A DNA stretch of 64,000 nucleotides from Budvicia diplopodorum (GCF_009800925.1 NZ_WOYF01000010.1:1-64000); one strand, 5' to 3'; counted from the first letter of the stretch, positions 28,320-38,944 are shown. Numbers and translations: made by a program. The notes: generated by a model from the sequence alone, not told the origin.

Positions 28320-31300
28320 TCATTTAAAGTCAGCATAAGGCGTCAGTGTCTGTAGCGGTAAGTCCATATCGCCTAACCACGGCTGCAGCGAATAGCGAAC
28401 GTACAGTAGAGCATGGCTCGGCGTGTAATCTTTTGCCTGCTGGATATCAATACCCGCACCAAGGCTCCAGTGGGAATCAATTCTACGCTCGAGCAACGCT
28501 CTGACGGTATAACCGGTGCCGCTTCCGCTACTACCGCTATCGCTGGCATCCCGATCTGGGAGAGAGACATCATTGGGGATCAGGCCTTGCAACGGATAGC
28601 GTTTACTGTCGTCGGTTGAAGATTGAGAGGTTGAAACCGATCCGCCCAGCTCCCATGACCAGTTTTCGGTACGCTCACGATAAAGTACCGGTATAGAAAA
28701 AGATAAGTACTGTTGAGGGCTATAATACCCGCCCTGACCTAAGGTATATCCACTGAGATCTTTTTGATACTGCCACCATAGGGTGTTCAGGCCAATCCTG
28801 ACCTGACGGTTATTCTCATTGATAAGCTTGTAGTAATAGCCGGCCATTGCCTGCAGGTTATTATTATCTTCAACGTTTTTGCCGGTTATCTGGTGATAGC
28901 CGAAATTACTCCAGACGCCGCTCGGGCCGCCGCGGTCATAGCTCAGGGCCAGCTCAGCGCCATTTTTCCGCACGCCTCCCCACTTAACGCCGGTACGAGG
29001 GTCAACGGCGCCGCCAAATGACAATAAAGAGCTGGATATTGGCCGGCGCGAAGCCGTCATCGTCCAGCCAATATTATTAACGCTGTTGCTGTAGCTAACG
29101 CCGCCTACCCAGTCAACAACCTCGAAGCCCATCGGAGTAGTACCGATATCCGCCGCCCAGCTATCGTCTGACCAGCCGGTCGCCACGCTAACGCCATTGC
29201 TTTTTTGGCCGGTACCGCTGTAGCAAGAGACTTCAGCACAGGTACCAAACTCTTCCTGATAGCCGCCATCACTGCCCTTGCTAAAGCTCCCCGCATCCAT
29301 ACTCACTGAATCACCGCGAAAAAACGCCGTTCCCTGTTTAAGCGGGAAGGCGATATTCAACATCGTTGTCTGAGCGGTCAGATCGGAAATACCCGGGGTA
29401 CCGCTGGAACCCCAGTAATCATGGTCGAGCGTCACGATCGTCGACTGCTGCTTATATAAAGACTCCGAATCTGAACGCAGCCCCCGCTTTAGCCAGTCAT
29501 CGGTGTCGTTATTTCGCATATTGCGGGTAAAGGTTTCGTCATCCATATCGGCCGATGGTGCGATACCGTAAGCGGCCATCGCGTGCTTATAGTCATTCAA
29601 GGCTTCCTGCGGCCGATCGGTTTTTATCTCCATCGCCGCCGCATCGCGTAAAAACATCGCATTAGTCATCGAAGAGCCGGGAGTGGGCTGTAAAGCAACG
29701 GGCTTAAGCTGCGAAAAAATCTGTTCGGCGCGCACATCGTCGCCGACCAACGACCAAGCATTCGCCAAACGACGGCCGGTTGCTAAATCATCGGCCGCAG
29801 GCTTAAATGCCAGCATACCGAGGGAGTTTCTGGCCGAGTTAAGATCGCCGCTGGCAATCGTGGATTCAATGCTCCCCAGTTGAGCATCCTGATTGCCCGG
29901 TTCACGGGCCAGAACTTTGCGATACTGCTCCTGAGCCTGTTGGCTGTCTTTACGCGCTAGCGCCCATTCGGCCAGCGTTAAATCAATACGGGTGTTCTCT
30001 GGCTGCTGGCTTAGATAGGTAATGGCCGCAGGCTCATCGCCAGCATCGCGAATTTGCTGAGCGCGATCCAGTACCTGCTGGGTTTGCAACCGCTGAAAAA
30101 GCTGGCGCAAATTGTCATTCCACCGTTTAGCATCCAGCGCCTGCATACGGCTAATTGCCTGAGCGTCACGATCGCTGTTAGACAGGTACAATGAATAAGC
30201 GTAAACCCAGTCCACGTTATTTTGGTTACCCGTCATCCCACGTTCAAAGAGCCGGTCAGCCGACGCGCTTTGCCCCTGAGCCCGCATAAGCCCGGCCAGT
30301 TTGTAGGTTAGCCAAACGTCATCAGGAGCCAGCGCTTCGGCCTGCTTCAGTTTATCTTGCGCCTCAGCCTGTTTACCGGCGGTGAGTAATGCGTCCGCCT
30401 GCGCCTTAAGGCTGTCAACTTCTAGCGCCTTCAGCGAGCTACGCATTTTGTTTTTCATCGTTCCCGGCAGGCTTTGAAGATAGGCCATCGCCTTTTCCGG
30501 CGACTGTTTTTCATATAATGACGTTAACGATCGGATTGCGCTCTGGCTGTCGGGCTCACGCCTCAACGCACGTTGGTAATAATCTTGCGCTGCCGCCACG
30601 TTATTGTGCGCCATCGCAACGTCACCCAGTCCAATCAATCCCTGAACGTCGGTCTCATCCATACCCGCCGCTTGCCGATAGAGTGCTTCAGCCTGACTAA
30701 GATTGTTATTTTTCAGCGCATCATCCGCCTGACTGATGGTCAGCCAGTAACGATTGCTATCGATCAGACTATTCAGTTTGCTGGTATAGCTTTTGTCGCG
30801 ATCGTTGGCCTTGGCCTTTTCAAACAGCGCAATGGCCTGTTGGCGGTCGCCGCTACGGGCATAAGCCTGCCCCAGTGCGGTTAATATTTCTGCATCATTG
30901 GGCGAGGCATTCAGCGCCTGCTTTAACCAACCGATTGCATTACGGCCATCGCCTTTGTCCACTAACGCCAGACCGCGAACTCTGGCCTGATAGGCCGGAT
31001 CGCTCAATAAAGTTTGCTGCCTAATCAACTCCTGTCTGGCTTCTTGAGCCTCCGGCTGCTGGCCGAACAGCGTAATGAAACGTTGCAGCTGTGCCACCGA
31101 TCCTTCTGAAACCGGCGTTTCTTTTAGTTTGCTATACCAGAGCTCTGCGGCCGCGCTAACCCCTTTGGGGCTGGTAGCCAGCCGTTCAAGCTCCTGATAT
31201 GCCGCTTGATCTTTACCATCGGCAAACAGCATTTGGGCGGTGGATAAATCCAGTTCATCCGAATTTTTATTACTCTTTTGCAAAGCCAGTAACTTTTGTA

Positions 31301-31889
31301 ACGCGATCTCATGTTGTTCAGGTATTCGGGCAACCAGTGTCCAGTATTCTATGGCTAAATCGACCGTAAGCGCTTTACCGTCCAACAGGGCATCGTAGGC
31401 AGCTTTTGCCTGAGTGACCTGCCCGCCGGTTGCCAGCAACCGCGCCTTCTGCAATTGATTTTTTCCATCCGGCTGAGACAGCGCAACGTCAAGCTTGGCC
31501 ATCCCATAAATCTCTGAATCAGGATACAGTTTGCCTAACTGTTCCAGCAGCGAGCTCGCCGATTGCACATCGCCCTGCCGTAAAGAGTAGCGGATGTGCG
31601 CCGCCATGGTATCTGGGCTATTTGGGTTGATTTTCTCTAACTTATACAGCGACTGTTTAACCAAATCATCGCGGTATGAAGCCTCACCAATGCGAATTTG
31701 TTCCTGTAACCAAGCTTCAGGTGAAACATTATCAACCGCCAGTGCAGACAGCGGAGAAAGCATCAACGGCAGTAAGGTAAACGATAGCGCCGGGGTAACC
31801 CGATAACGCGCAGTGGTCTGCGCAGAAATTGGAAAAAACCGATGAAAGAACTTCGTATAGCCTGATAAAACTATTTTATATTTTTGCAT
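28320..31889 (-). CDS. bcsC: Cellulose synthase outer-membrane subunit BcsC
   Basis: About 1189 residues: an N-terminal signal region (about 1-50), a long series of TPR repeats in the periplasm (for example LTALGQAYARSGDRQQAIAL and GLIGLGDVAMAHNNVAAAQD), and a C-terminal region of about 350 residues rich in alternating aromatic strands, the outer-membrane beta-barrel through which cellulose leaves. Start at ATG 31889 after GGGAGAAAGACTC; it overlaps the end of bcsZ by 19 nt. Last gene of the bcsRQABZC operon. Confidence 0.95.
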   Translation of the reverse strand: MQKYKIVLSGYTKFFHRFFPISAQTTARYRVTPALSFTLLPLMLSPLSALAVDNVSPEAWLQEQIRIGEASYRDDLVKQSLYKLEKINPNSPDTMAAHIRYSLRQGDVQSASSLLEQLGKLYPDSEIYGMAKLDVALSQPDGKNQLQKARLLATGGQVTQAKAAYDALLDGKALTVDLAIEYWTLVARIPEQHEIALQKLLALQKSNKNSDELDLSTAQMLFADGKDQAAYQELERLATSPKGVSAAAELWYSKLKETPVSEGSVAQLQRFITLFGQQPEAQEARQELIRQQTLLSDPAYQARVRGLALVDKGDGRNAIGWLKQALNASPNDAEILTALGQAYARSGDRQQAIALFEKAKANDRDKSYTSKLNSLIDSNRYWLTISQADDALKNNNLSQAEALYRQAAGMDETDVQGLIGLGDVAMAHNNVAAAQDYYQRALRREPDSQSAIRSLTSLYEKQSPEKAMAYLQSLPGTMKNKMRSSLKALEVDSLKAQADALLTAGKQAEAQDKLKQAEALAPDDVWLTYKLAGLMRAQGQSASADRLFERGMTGNQNNVDWVYAYSLYLSNSDRDAQAISRMQALDAKRWNDNLRQLFQRLQTQQVLDRAQQIRDAGDEPAAITYLSQQPENTRIDLTLAEWALARKDSQQAQEQYRKVLAREPGNQDAQLGSIESTIASGDLNSARNSLGMLAFKPAADDLATGRRLANAWSLVGDDVRAEQIFSQLKPVALQPTPGSSMTNAMFLRDAAAMEIKTDRPQEALNDYKHAMAAYGIAPSADMDDETFTRNMRNNDTDDWLKRGLRSDSESLYKQQSTIVTLDHDYWGSSGTPGISDLTAQTTMLNIAFPLKQGTAFFRGDSVSMDAGSFSKGSDGGYQEEFGTCAEVSCYSGTGQKSNGVSVATGWSDDSWAADIGTTPMGFEVVDWVGGVSYSNSVNNIGWTMTASRRPISSSLLSFGGAVDPRTGVKWGGVRKNGAELALSYDRGGPSGVWSNFGYHQITGKNVEDNNNLQAMAGYYYKLINENNRQVRIGLNTLWWQYQKDLSGYTLGQGGYYSPQQYLSFSIPVLYRERTENWSWELGGSVSTSQSSTDDSKRYPLQGLIPNDVSLPDRDASDSGSSGSGTGYTVRALLERRIDSHWSLGAGIDIQQAKDYTPSHALLYVRYSLQPWLGDMDLPLQTLTPYADFK

Positions 31890-32995
31890 GAGTCTTTCTC
31901 CCAAGACGCCTGCAGCTCGCCCTGTTGGTTGAAGCGATAGTATTGACGATCCCATCCCAAGCCAAAAAGAGTTAACACGCTGTTGTAATAAGCATCGGAG
32001 CCGGGCAAGTTGGTGACCACTCTCTCGCGCTGAATCGCCAGCGCCGGCGAGCCGGTCAAGAAAGGCAGTAATGCCGCCGAAAACCCAACGGGGCCATTAC
32101 CGGTAGATGCACCGGTTTGGCTATCTACCCTTTCAGGCGGCAGCCCAGCCCGTTCAGTCAGTGCCATCATCGGCTGATAGTGCGCGATTAATTCGGCTTT
32201 TTCTGGCGCTCCGTCGGCCATCATGCCAATCCATAGATATACTCGAATCGCATCGTAATCACCCTTCGCACCGTTCTTGGCATCAGCCTGCCAGCCTTTA
32301 TCTTGATGCCATATCACCCAGTCAGGTGCCAGACCTGCAGGAGAGACCTGCAACAGCAGTTTATGATTAGATTTGGCAACGTCAGCCCACACGCTCTGCA
32401 CTTGGCTCAGGCGGGAAAGCAACTGAGGCGGCTGGTAGCTCGGATTTAAACGCCAGCCATCAGGTTCAGTAAAACCCGTTTTTCCCGGCAGCAGCATATG
32501 GCCCAGCCCGGGAATATCAACCACTTCATCGCGAGCAATACGCTGAAGCAGCAGGGTTCCTTTGAGCTGATAACCCCGGGAGTGCCAGATTCGACCGGCT
32601 TCCAGTAAGGTATAGGCGATCCACAGGTCGGCATCCGACGCGGAATTGGTATCTAAAACGCCCCAGCTATTGTCAGACCTTTTCCCCCACTGCCAGCCGG
32701 GCAGCCGGGCCGACATATCGCCAGCAGCTAAATTATTTTCAGTCCATTCAAGCAGTTGATTAAACTTATCCCGGTCGTTGGCCACCAGCGCAAAAAATAG
32801 CCCGTAGCTCTGCCCTTCCGAAGTAGTTATCTCTTTGCCGTCAGACGGGTCGATAACCCGTCCTTCGCGGCTAATATAGTGTTGCTTGAAGCTTTGCCAC
32901 TCTGGCCAGTCGCAGGTATCAGCCCGCGCCTGACTCAAGGTAACCAAACCGCAAAGCAGCCCGACAATGAGTCTCATGCTATTTATGCCCATCAT
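31871..32995 (-). CDS. bcsZ: Periplasmic endo-1,4-beta-glucanase BcsZ (GH8)
   Basis: A 374-residue glycoside hydrolase family 8 enzyme with signal peptide (ending QARA before DTCDWPEW). The catalytic region TTSEGQSYGLFFALVANDR carries the general acid Glu; SASDADLWIAY and YDAIRVYLWIGMM carry conserved Asp residues. BcsZ trims nascent cellulose and is needed for normal export. The first of three possible starts is used (ATG 32995, within the end of bcsB); ATG 32992 and 32977 are alternatives. Confidence 0.95.
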   Translation of the reverse strand: MMGINSMRLIVGLLCGLVTLSQARADTCDWPEWQSFKQHYISREGRVIDPSDGKEITTSEGQSYGLFFALVANDRDKFNQLLEWTENNLAAGDMSARLPGWQWGKRSDNSWGVLDTNSASDADLWIAYTLLEAGRIWHSRGYQLKGTLLLQRIARDEVVDIPGLGHMLLPGKTGFTEPDGWRLNPSYQPPQLLSRLSQVQSVWADVAKSNHKLLLQVSPAGLAPDWVIWHQDKGWQADAKNGAKGDYDAIRVYLWIGMMADGAPEKAELIAHYQPMMALTERAGLPPERVDSQTGASTGNGPVGFSAALLPFLTGSPALAIQRERVVTNLPGSDAYYNSVLTLFGLGWDRQYYRFNQQGELQASWEKDSCKNIK

Positions 32996-35333
32996 GCCCG
33001 CTGCCAGACAAACGACGGCGGCCGATCAGTTGTAAGCCGCGCCACAGCATCAGCGCCACTAAAATCACGCCGAATACCGCAACCACGGCCAGCATGACCG
33101 GATGTGATGAAAGTTTGTACCATATCTTATCCCACCACGGCAGGTAGCCAACGTAATAGGTATCACCGACGCGAAGACTGTTAACGCCGGACTCACGGAC
33201 GATAGAAACGGAGCCAGCAATAGCCTCCCGCTTACCGCTGTCCCGCCAGGCCACATCTAACAGTTGATAACCTGAATCACCGTTACCCATCAGCGCAACG
33301 ACGCTACGCTGCGGATTGAACGGAGACTGAAAGCCAGTGATTGCGCCAATCGGTCCGTCAGAGGTAACGGACACGCTGACCTCCGCAACCGACTCTTTAC
33401 GATCGGAATCAAAATCAGCGGTTCTTAATTCAAGATTATTGATTTCAGGGCGCTGAAGCGTGCTTTTCGCTTGGTCGATTAGCACGCTGGCGTTGGTATC
33501 CGCTTTCATCTGAGCCGGAAGAGCACTCAGCAGCAAGATGTCTTTATCTGCGTATTTACTCTCGTCAAACCGATCGGTTAGCTGCACGCCAAGGGCCGGA
33601 TACCCTACGCTCGCGCCAATCTGGCCGAGAACGTTAAACAGCATGGTCAACTGCTCGGAAGACGGCCGTTCCGGTACCACTACCAGCGTTTCAGACAGAT
33701 CGGCCATTCGACTAAACGGAAAACCCGACTGGGCAAAAGTTTTTAACGCGGGCATGGCCAGATAATGACGATAGCCGGAAAAATCGACGGTAGAGTCATC
33801 GTCAACGATCGCCTGATGCATTACCGGCTTCGTCATCGTGACGCAGACGTCTGAAATTCTGGCTCCGATGCCAGATACGAAGTCAAAATCAAAGCGCATT
33901 TTGTTGTTACCGCCCAGTTGGAAAGCCGGGATGGTCACTTCATCGTCGGTGCTGAGCAGCCCCTGAATTAGCGGGATATGCAATACCTTCGCGCTGCTGG
34001 AAGCATCCGTCTTAAGCGGTAAAGCCTGTAAAAATCGGTCGTTCAGGCTAATGTTTAAGCGTGACTCATCGGCAAACGGCGGTGGGGTATAACGGTATTT
34101 CAGATTTAACGTAATCCCCTGACTGCGTAGCAAAAACAGATCCGGAGGCAGCTTCATCTCTAAATCAATCGGAGGCACATGGCCGCCCGATGCGCTAAGC
34201 TGATCGGGATAGCTTTTTAATTCAGAAAAACGCACTGCCCGATCGGTTCTGACCCAGTTAGGCGCATCATAAGGCTGGCGGGGAGCCAGCGTTTTAACAT
34301 CGGCGATGGTCACGCTTTGTCCGCGAAACAGTGGCTCACCCTGCGCAATGCCCTTCACTGCCGTCAGCAGATCGTTGTCATCGCGCCCTAACACTAATAA
34401 TAATTTAACGTATGGGTTATCCGGATGGGCGATCGTCTCCACCACCGGACCGTCGACCTTAGGATAATCCTTCAAAAAGTCCGGGCGCTTATCATTAGTA
34501 GCAAAAACCACGCTATTTTTGTCCGGTAGCTGGTTATACAACACTGGGAAGTTCTGGCCGCGCCATTGAGCCTGCACGCCAAACCACGATGCCAACATCC
34601 CTGCCGCTTGCTGTAAAGCAACGTCTGGCTGTGCACTAAATATCATCGGTAGCGTTAGCGGGCGGGAATCCCGGCTGTCATAAAATGGTTCAGGAAAACG
34701 GGATAGGTCATTACTGACTTGCAGCCCTTGATAGCTCACAGCAATGGAGCTGCTTTTGCTGATATCAATCCAAATACCGCTGTGGGTCGGATTTTCGCAA
34801 ATGTCTTTATAATGGCCGACCAGCTCAAGGCGAATACGGTTGAAATCGCTAATAAATCGGGCGTCCAGCGGCAAGCTCAGTTTTCCTGGTTTACCGGGAT
34901 CGTTTTGATTAACCGGCACCAGCCCCATCAGCTCATCATTCATGTAAACTTTGATATGAGAAACCAACGGTAACAAGGTAGGTGAAACGGTATAGTCAAG
35001 GTTCAATACCGCCTGAGAAACCAATTCATCGCTGCGAACGGAAAACGTCATTTGGGCGGTATTTTGGACTCCGCTCAATACCAAGGAGCCTTCCGGCACG
35101 AGTGCCTTAAAGGACAAGGTATCGTTACGTACTGGGGCAATCGGCTCTGAAGTCCCTTGCGCGGGTTCAGTTCCAGCGAGCGCCGTGGCAACGATTGTCG
35201 TATCCGGGCTTTCAGCCAGATTATTGGTCGCCGCCTGCGCACAGAGTGAACCGGCTAATCCGAGCATCATAATACCCAGCCAATGGCCTTTTTTCCGGTC
35301 TGAATGAGTCACTGCAGATTTCATTATTTTCAT
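32979..35333 (-). CDS. bcsB: Cellulose synthase periplasmic regulatory subunit BcsB
   Basis: A 784-residue BcsB: signal peptide, periplasmic carbohydrate-binding and ferredoxin-like domains (VYMNDELMGLVPV, FPVLYNQLPDKNSVVFATND, APNWVRTDRAV, AGFPFSRMADLSETLVVVP), and a single C-terminal membrane helix (HPVMLAVVAVFGVILVALML) that packs against BcsA. The ATG at 35333 follows the bcsA stop by one base (TAATATG), so translation is coupled. Confidence 0.96.
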   Translation of the reverse strand: MKIMKSAVTHSDRKKGHWLGIMMLGLAGSLCAQAATNNLAESPDTTIVATALAGTEPAQGTSEPIAPVRNDTLSFKALVPEGSLVLSGVQNTAQMTFSVRSDELVSQAVLNLDYTVSPTLLPLVSHIKVYMNDELMGLVPVNQNDPGKPGKLSLPLDARFISDFNRIRLELVGHYKDICENPTHSGIWIDISKSSSIAVSYQGLQVSNDLSRFPEPFYDSRDSRPLTLPMIFSAQPDVALQQAAGMLASWFGVQAQWRGQNFPVLYNQLPDKNSVVFATNDKRPDFLKDYPKVDGPVVETIAHPDNPYVKLLLVLGRDDNDLLTAVKGIAQGEPLFRGQSVTIADVKTLAPRQPYDAPNWVRTDRAVRFSELKSYPDQLSASGGHVPPIDLEMKLPPDLFLLRSQGITLNLKYRYTPPPFADESRLNISLNDRFLQALPLKTDASSSAKVLHIPLIQGLLSTDDEVTIPAFQLGGNNKMRFDFDFVSGIGARISDVCVTMTKPVMHQAIVDDDSTVDFSGYRHYLAMPALKTFAQSGFPFSRMADLSETLVVVPERPSSEQLTMLFNVLGQIGASVGYPALGVQLTDRFDESKYADKDILLLSALPAQMKADTNASVLIDQAKSTLQRPEINNLELRTADFDSDRKESVAEVSVSVTSDGPIGAITGFQSPFNPQRSVVALMGNGDSGYQLLDVAWRDSGKREAIAGSVSIVRESGVNSLRVGDTYYVGYLPWWDKIWYKLSSHPVMLAVVAVFGVILVALMLWRGLQLIGRRRLSGSGHDGHK

Positions 35334-35334
35334 A

Positions 35335-37953
35335 TTACGCCACTTCTTCTTTTGGCTGATTAACACGGTGAGGTAAAAATGAGATTACCCAGCCGGTCGT
35401 TGATATCATTCGGCTCAGCACGGAATACATCAACGGAGGCGAATACTCGATCATTCTCTGGTAACCACGAAAACCTAACTTAAAGACATCGCCAAGGCTT
35501 TGCATTGGCTTATCTTCCGGTACGCCTTCTTGCCACAAAGCCCAGGTATCTGCACGGGCAAAAGTACACTGCATAAAATCAATGTTTTCCTGCGTGGTCT
35601 TAAGCTTCAGACTAACGCCGACCATCGCGGCGGACACCCGCATAACCTGACAGTGAAACGCAAATTCCCGTTCCCCGCGTTTTAGGATTAACACCAGCTC
35701 GTCGCCCTGCTTAACCAAATCGGAGCTGCCCATTTCTACACCAACACCGCCGTCAGAATAATCGCGCAACGTACAGGGAAATAAATGCCCATCTTCGCGG
35801 GCAATCGCGGCGGGCATGGAAATCTGGATACGCGGTGAATGCCTGATTTGCTTCGCTTCGATAGACACCGCCACGGCACCACCCAGAATAATCAAGTTAT
35901 AGGCAACCCACGTCATGCTGACCAATACCGTCGGTATTTCATCCGCCGGGCCGCTATACAGCTTCCAACAGCCCGCAATAATGCCCACAAGATTGAGGAT
36001 AACTAAGGTGAAATAAGGCCGGGAAATGCCCCAGTCGAGATGGCTCTCCTCGACCATTCCGCCTTTAGCCGTTACGTTAAAGGTTCCCTTCAACGGGTAA
36101 AACAGGGCCACCGTTGTGGGTCTGGCAATGTACCAGGCCAACACGGTTTCATAGATTTCACTCCAGAAAGAGTGACGGAATTTACCCTGTATGCGCGAGT
36201 TCGTCAGGCTGGCATGAATCATATGAGGCAGCACATAGAGTGCAATAGCCAAGGCCGGAGCATAAATAATGTAGGCATGGAAGAACAAAAAGGCCAACGG
36301 CGCAGTCAGGAAAATAAGCCTCGGAATACCGGATAAAAAGTGGAGCATGGCATTGGCATAACACAGGCGCTGCACCAGTTTGAGCCCTTTACCAAACAAA
36401 GGATTATCCAGCCGAAAAATCTGCACCATGCCTCTGGCCCACCGAATGCGCTGGCTAATGTGCGCAGATAACGTTTCGGTGGCCAAACCGGCGGCCAAAG
36501 GGATTCTGATATAGGCGGAGGTATAACCACGGCGGTGCAAACGCAGAGACGTGTGGGCATCTTCGGTCACGGTTTCCACCGCAATACCTTTAATCTCATT
36601 GAGCGCTGATCGACGCATAATAGCGCACGAACCGCAGAAGAATGCGGCATTCCACATATCATTGCCGTCCTGAACCAGACCATAAAACAGCGTGCCTTCA
36701 TTTGGCGTATGGCGGAAAGAATTCAAATTTCGCTCGAAGGGATCGGGCGAGAAGAAATGGTGTGGTGTCTGCAGCATCCCCAGCTTTTTATCTTTAAAAA
36801 ACCAACCCATGGTGAGCTGCAAAAATGAACGCGTCGGTACGTGGTCACAGTCAAATATCGAGACAAACTCGCTGGTAGCCTGCTTTAACGCATGGTTAAT
36901 ATTACCGGCTTTAGCATGCTCATGCGTGGGTCTGGCGATATACCTCACCCCGACCTCTTCGGCGAAGGCTCTAAATTCAGCGCGATTGCCGTCGTCCAAA
37001 ATGTAAATCGTTCGTTTATCCTGCGGCCAGTCAACGCCCAGCGCAGCATAGATTGTCGGTTTTACGACGTTCAACCCTTCGTTATAGGTCGGGATCATAA
37101 TATCAACGCTAGGCCAATCGGTAAGGTTCTCCGGCAGCGGTACCGGTTTACGGTGCAGCGGCCAGACTGACTGAAAATAGCCAAGAAGTAATACCACCCA
37201 CGCGTAGGTTTCAGCCGCCAATAGCAATAGACCGCAGATAAGGCTAAGCGGGTCGTCCCAGTTCAGCGTGGAGGTATAGCGCCACCAGATATAGCGACAG
37301 GATATAGTTAACGACAGCACAATCATCATCAGAGACGAGAATCGCCCCGGAATTCTGCGCACCACCATCGCAATGCCCCACAGCAGCAGGACAAAAATAA
37401 ACTGAGCAAATAAATCAAACGGCTGAGAAATACAGATAATGGCCAGTATTGCGGCCAGCAGGCTACCAAGAATAAACATGACCTTACGTAAGCGCGGGCT
37501 CAAACTGCTGATTTTCGCTTCTGACCGGGTATTTAGGCCATGGTGATGAACCCTCTCCGGCAGACAATGCAACCATGAAATAACCGCCCGATGCTGGCGG
37601 CCACACCACGCGAAAAATTCACCCGCGGCTCGACGAATCAGCAAAAAGGAGGGCCGTTTTTCTTGCCGGACAATCACCAGCCATAGGCTTTGTACCGCAT
37701 AGCGGACTCCATCTGCAAAACGGGGACAATCGGAAGAAATATGAGGAAACCACTCGTTGTGTCTGGCTCTGACCTTCTGCCATGACGGTGATTCAAAACA
37801 GAATATTGTCCACAGCAGTACATAACCGATACAAAACAAAAATGCGACGATTGCCGACGTTTTTTCCTGACGATAGCGGTCATAGCGTTCAGCTATAACG
37901 TTAAGCGGAACCGAAGGGATAATGGCCTTGAAGCCACATTTCACCCACGCCAT
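35335..37953 (-). CDS. bcsA: Cellulose synthase catalytic subunit BcsA
   Basis: An 872-residue inner-membrane GT2 processive glycosyltransferase making beta-1,4-glucan from UDP-glucose. Catalytic signature: DDG (about 320), DCD (368-370), TED (462-464) and QRIRW (501-505). A C-terminal PilZ domain has the c-di-GMP-binding RHSPR (704-708) and DYSDGG (731-736), so activation by c-di-GMP is expected. Several membrane segments flank the catalytic domain. Its ATG shares a base with the bcsQ stop (TGATG). Confidence 0.97.
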   Translation of the reverse strand: MAWVKCGFKAIIPSVPLNVIAERYDRYRQEKTSAIVAFLFCIGYVLLWTIFCFESPSWQKVRARHNEWFPHISSDCPRFADGVRYAVQSLWLVIVRQEKRPSFLLIRRAAGEFFAWCGRQHRAVISWLHCLPERVHHHGLNTRSEAKISSLSPRLRKVMFILGSLLAAILAIICISQPFDLFAQFIFVLLLWGIAMVVRRIPGRFSSLMMIVLSLTISCRYIWWRYTSTLNWDDPLSLICGLLLLAAETYAWVVLLLGYFQSVWPLHRKPVPLPENLTDWPSVDIMIPTYNEGLNVVKPTIYAALGVDWPQDKRTIYILDDGNRAEFRAFAEEVGVRYIARPTHEHAKAGNINHALKQATSEFVSIFDCDHVPTRSFLQLTMGWFFKDKKLGMLQTPHHFFSPDPFERNLNSFRHTPNEGTLFYGLVQDGNDMWNAAFFCGSCAIMRRSALNEIKGIAVETVTEDAHTSLRLHRRGYTSAYIRIPLAAGLATETLSAHISQRIRWARGMVQIFRLDNPLFGKGLKLVQRLCYANAMLHFLSGIPRLIFLTAPLAFLFFHAYIIYAPALAIALYVLPHMIHASLTNSRIQGKFRHSFWSEIYETVLAWYIARPTTVALFYPLKGTFNVTAKGGMVEESHLDWGISRPYFTLVILNLVGIIAGCWKLYSGPADEIPTVLVSMTWVAYNLIILGGAVAVSIEAKQIRHSPRIQISMPAAIAREDGHLFPCTLRDYSDGGVGVEMGSSDLVKQGDELVLILKRGEREFAFHCQVMRVSAAMVGVSLKLKTTQENIDFMQCTFARADTWALWQEGVPEDKPMQSLGDVFKLGFRGYQRMIEYSPPLMYSVLSRMISTTGWVISFLPHRVNQPKEEVA

Positions 37954-38696
37954 CAGTGGGTACCCTGATGTTCAAAAGAGGCACACCATTGAGCCAGTGT
38001 ATTGAACTCCTGAGCTATTAGGCTTTCTGGCTGGTATAAGCCAACGGGCTTCTTAGCGGCAAATGATTCGGGCAACGCTTCGTCAGCATGAAGAACTATC
38101 GGTATAAGATTAGTCACCTTGCGCTGCCATATATGATTAATATCTTGCTGAATCAGGCTGGTCGGAGAAAATCTATTTAGCAGAAAATAGCTATTATTGG
38201 GTAATTCTTGCTGCTGCAGTAATACATCGCAAGCGACATCGGGATTCAGCACGCACAAATGAATATCGGCTAATGATTGAGCCAGCTTTACCAATGGAGA
38301 ATATAGGCCAGAGGCATCAATTAATATCCACTGATACTGCTCAAAAAATAAGCCTTCTAATTGTTGAGGATATTTACTTGTCCGTTCACTCATCTGACTT
38401 AATAGTTGAGAAACACGCATTGAAAGCATTTTCTCATCCAGCAAGCCCAAGGGTAAATAGTCTAATCTTTCAGAATAATTAATGACTCCATTGTGGGAGT
38501 CTGACTGAATATTATTTATTATCCAACCACGTTTATCGCTATAAGGCATATCAAAATAAAGTCGTAATAAATTAGCCGGGCTGAAATCAATAACTAAAAC
38601 CGATTGTCCTAAATTTGCCAATGACCAAGATAAGGAAGCGGTAACCGACGTTGCTCCGCACCCTCCTCGGATCCCTTGAATTGCGATAGTTGTCAT
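37953..38696 (-). CDS. bcsQ: BcsQ, ParA/MinD-like ATPase of the cellulose complex
   Basis: A 247-residue P-loop protein of the cellulose machinery. The deviant Walker A reads GIRGGCGATSV: the signature lysines of ParA/MinD are replaced, with Ala where the usual Lys sits. From memory E. coli BcsQ (VRGGVGTTT) also lacks the usual lysine. Other matches: LLRLYFDM, QWILIDASG, and DEALPESFAAKKPVG near the C-terminus. The bcsR stop and the bcsQ start overlap (ATGA). It is needed for polar localisation or assembly of Bcs in E. coli. Confidence 0.9.
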   Translation of the reverse strand: MTTIAIQGIRGGCGATSVTASLSWSLANLGQSVLVIDFSPANLLRLYFDMPYSDKRGWIINNIQSDSHNGVINYSERLDYLPLGLLDEKMLSMRVSQLLSQMSERTSKYPQQLEGLFFEQYQWILIDASGLYSPLVKLAQSLADIHLCVLNPDVACDVLLQQQELPNNSYFLLNRFSPTSLIQQDINHIWQRKVTNLIPIVLHADEALPESFAAKKPVGLYQPESLIAQEFNTLAQWCASFEHQGTH

Positions 38697-38932
38697 TTAT
38701 TTTCCTGCTTTTGGCTCAGTTCAGCCAATAATGGCCACCGGGAGAAAGCCGAACTTATGGCGCTCTGGCCAGAGAAATCAATGTATGACAGCGATGGGAG
38801 GTGATAAGCCAACGAAACCGCGGCAATATCATCCTGATATTCATTCAGCTCTGATAATGGTTTAAACGTACTTTCTTTATCTTCACGCCCTTGTGGCACA
38901 CCCGAATGAAAACCTTTAACTTCATCGTTCAT
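38693..38932 (-). CDS. bcsR: BcsR (YhjR), small cellulose-complex component
   Basis: A 79-residue protein, first gene of the operon. The C-terminal half, YQDDIAAVSLAYHLPSLSYI through SRWPLLAELSQ, matches E. coli BcsR (FQNDIVALKQAFSLPDIDYA, RWPLLAEF). The N-terminal part is longer than in E. coli (62 aa). ATG 38932 is preferred; a TTG at 38944 is in frame. Confidence 0.85.
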   Translation of the reverse strand: MNDEVKGFHSGVPQGREDKESTFKPLSELNEYQDDIAAVSLAYHLPSLSYIDFSGQSAISSAFSRWPLLAELSQKQENK

Positions 38933-38944
38933 TTCATAACTCAA

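Noticed and set aside
30518-30884. Plus-strand frames opposite bcsC
   Set aside because: Shadows of the TPR repeats; no start signals or homology.
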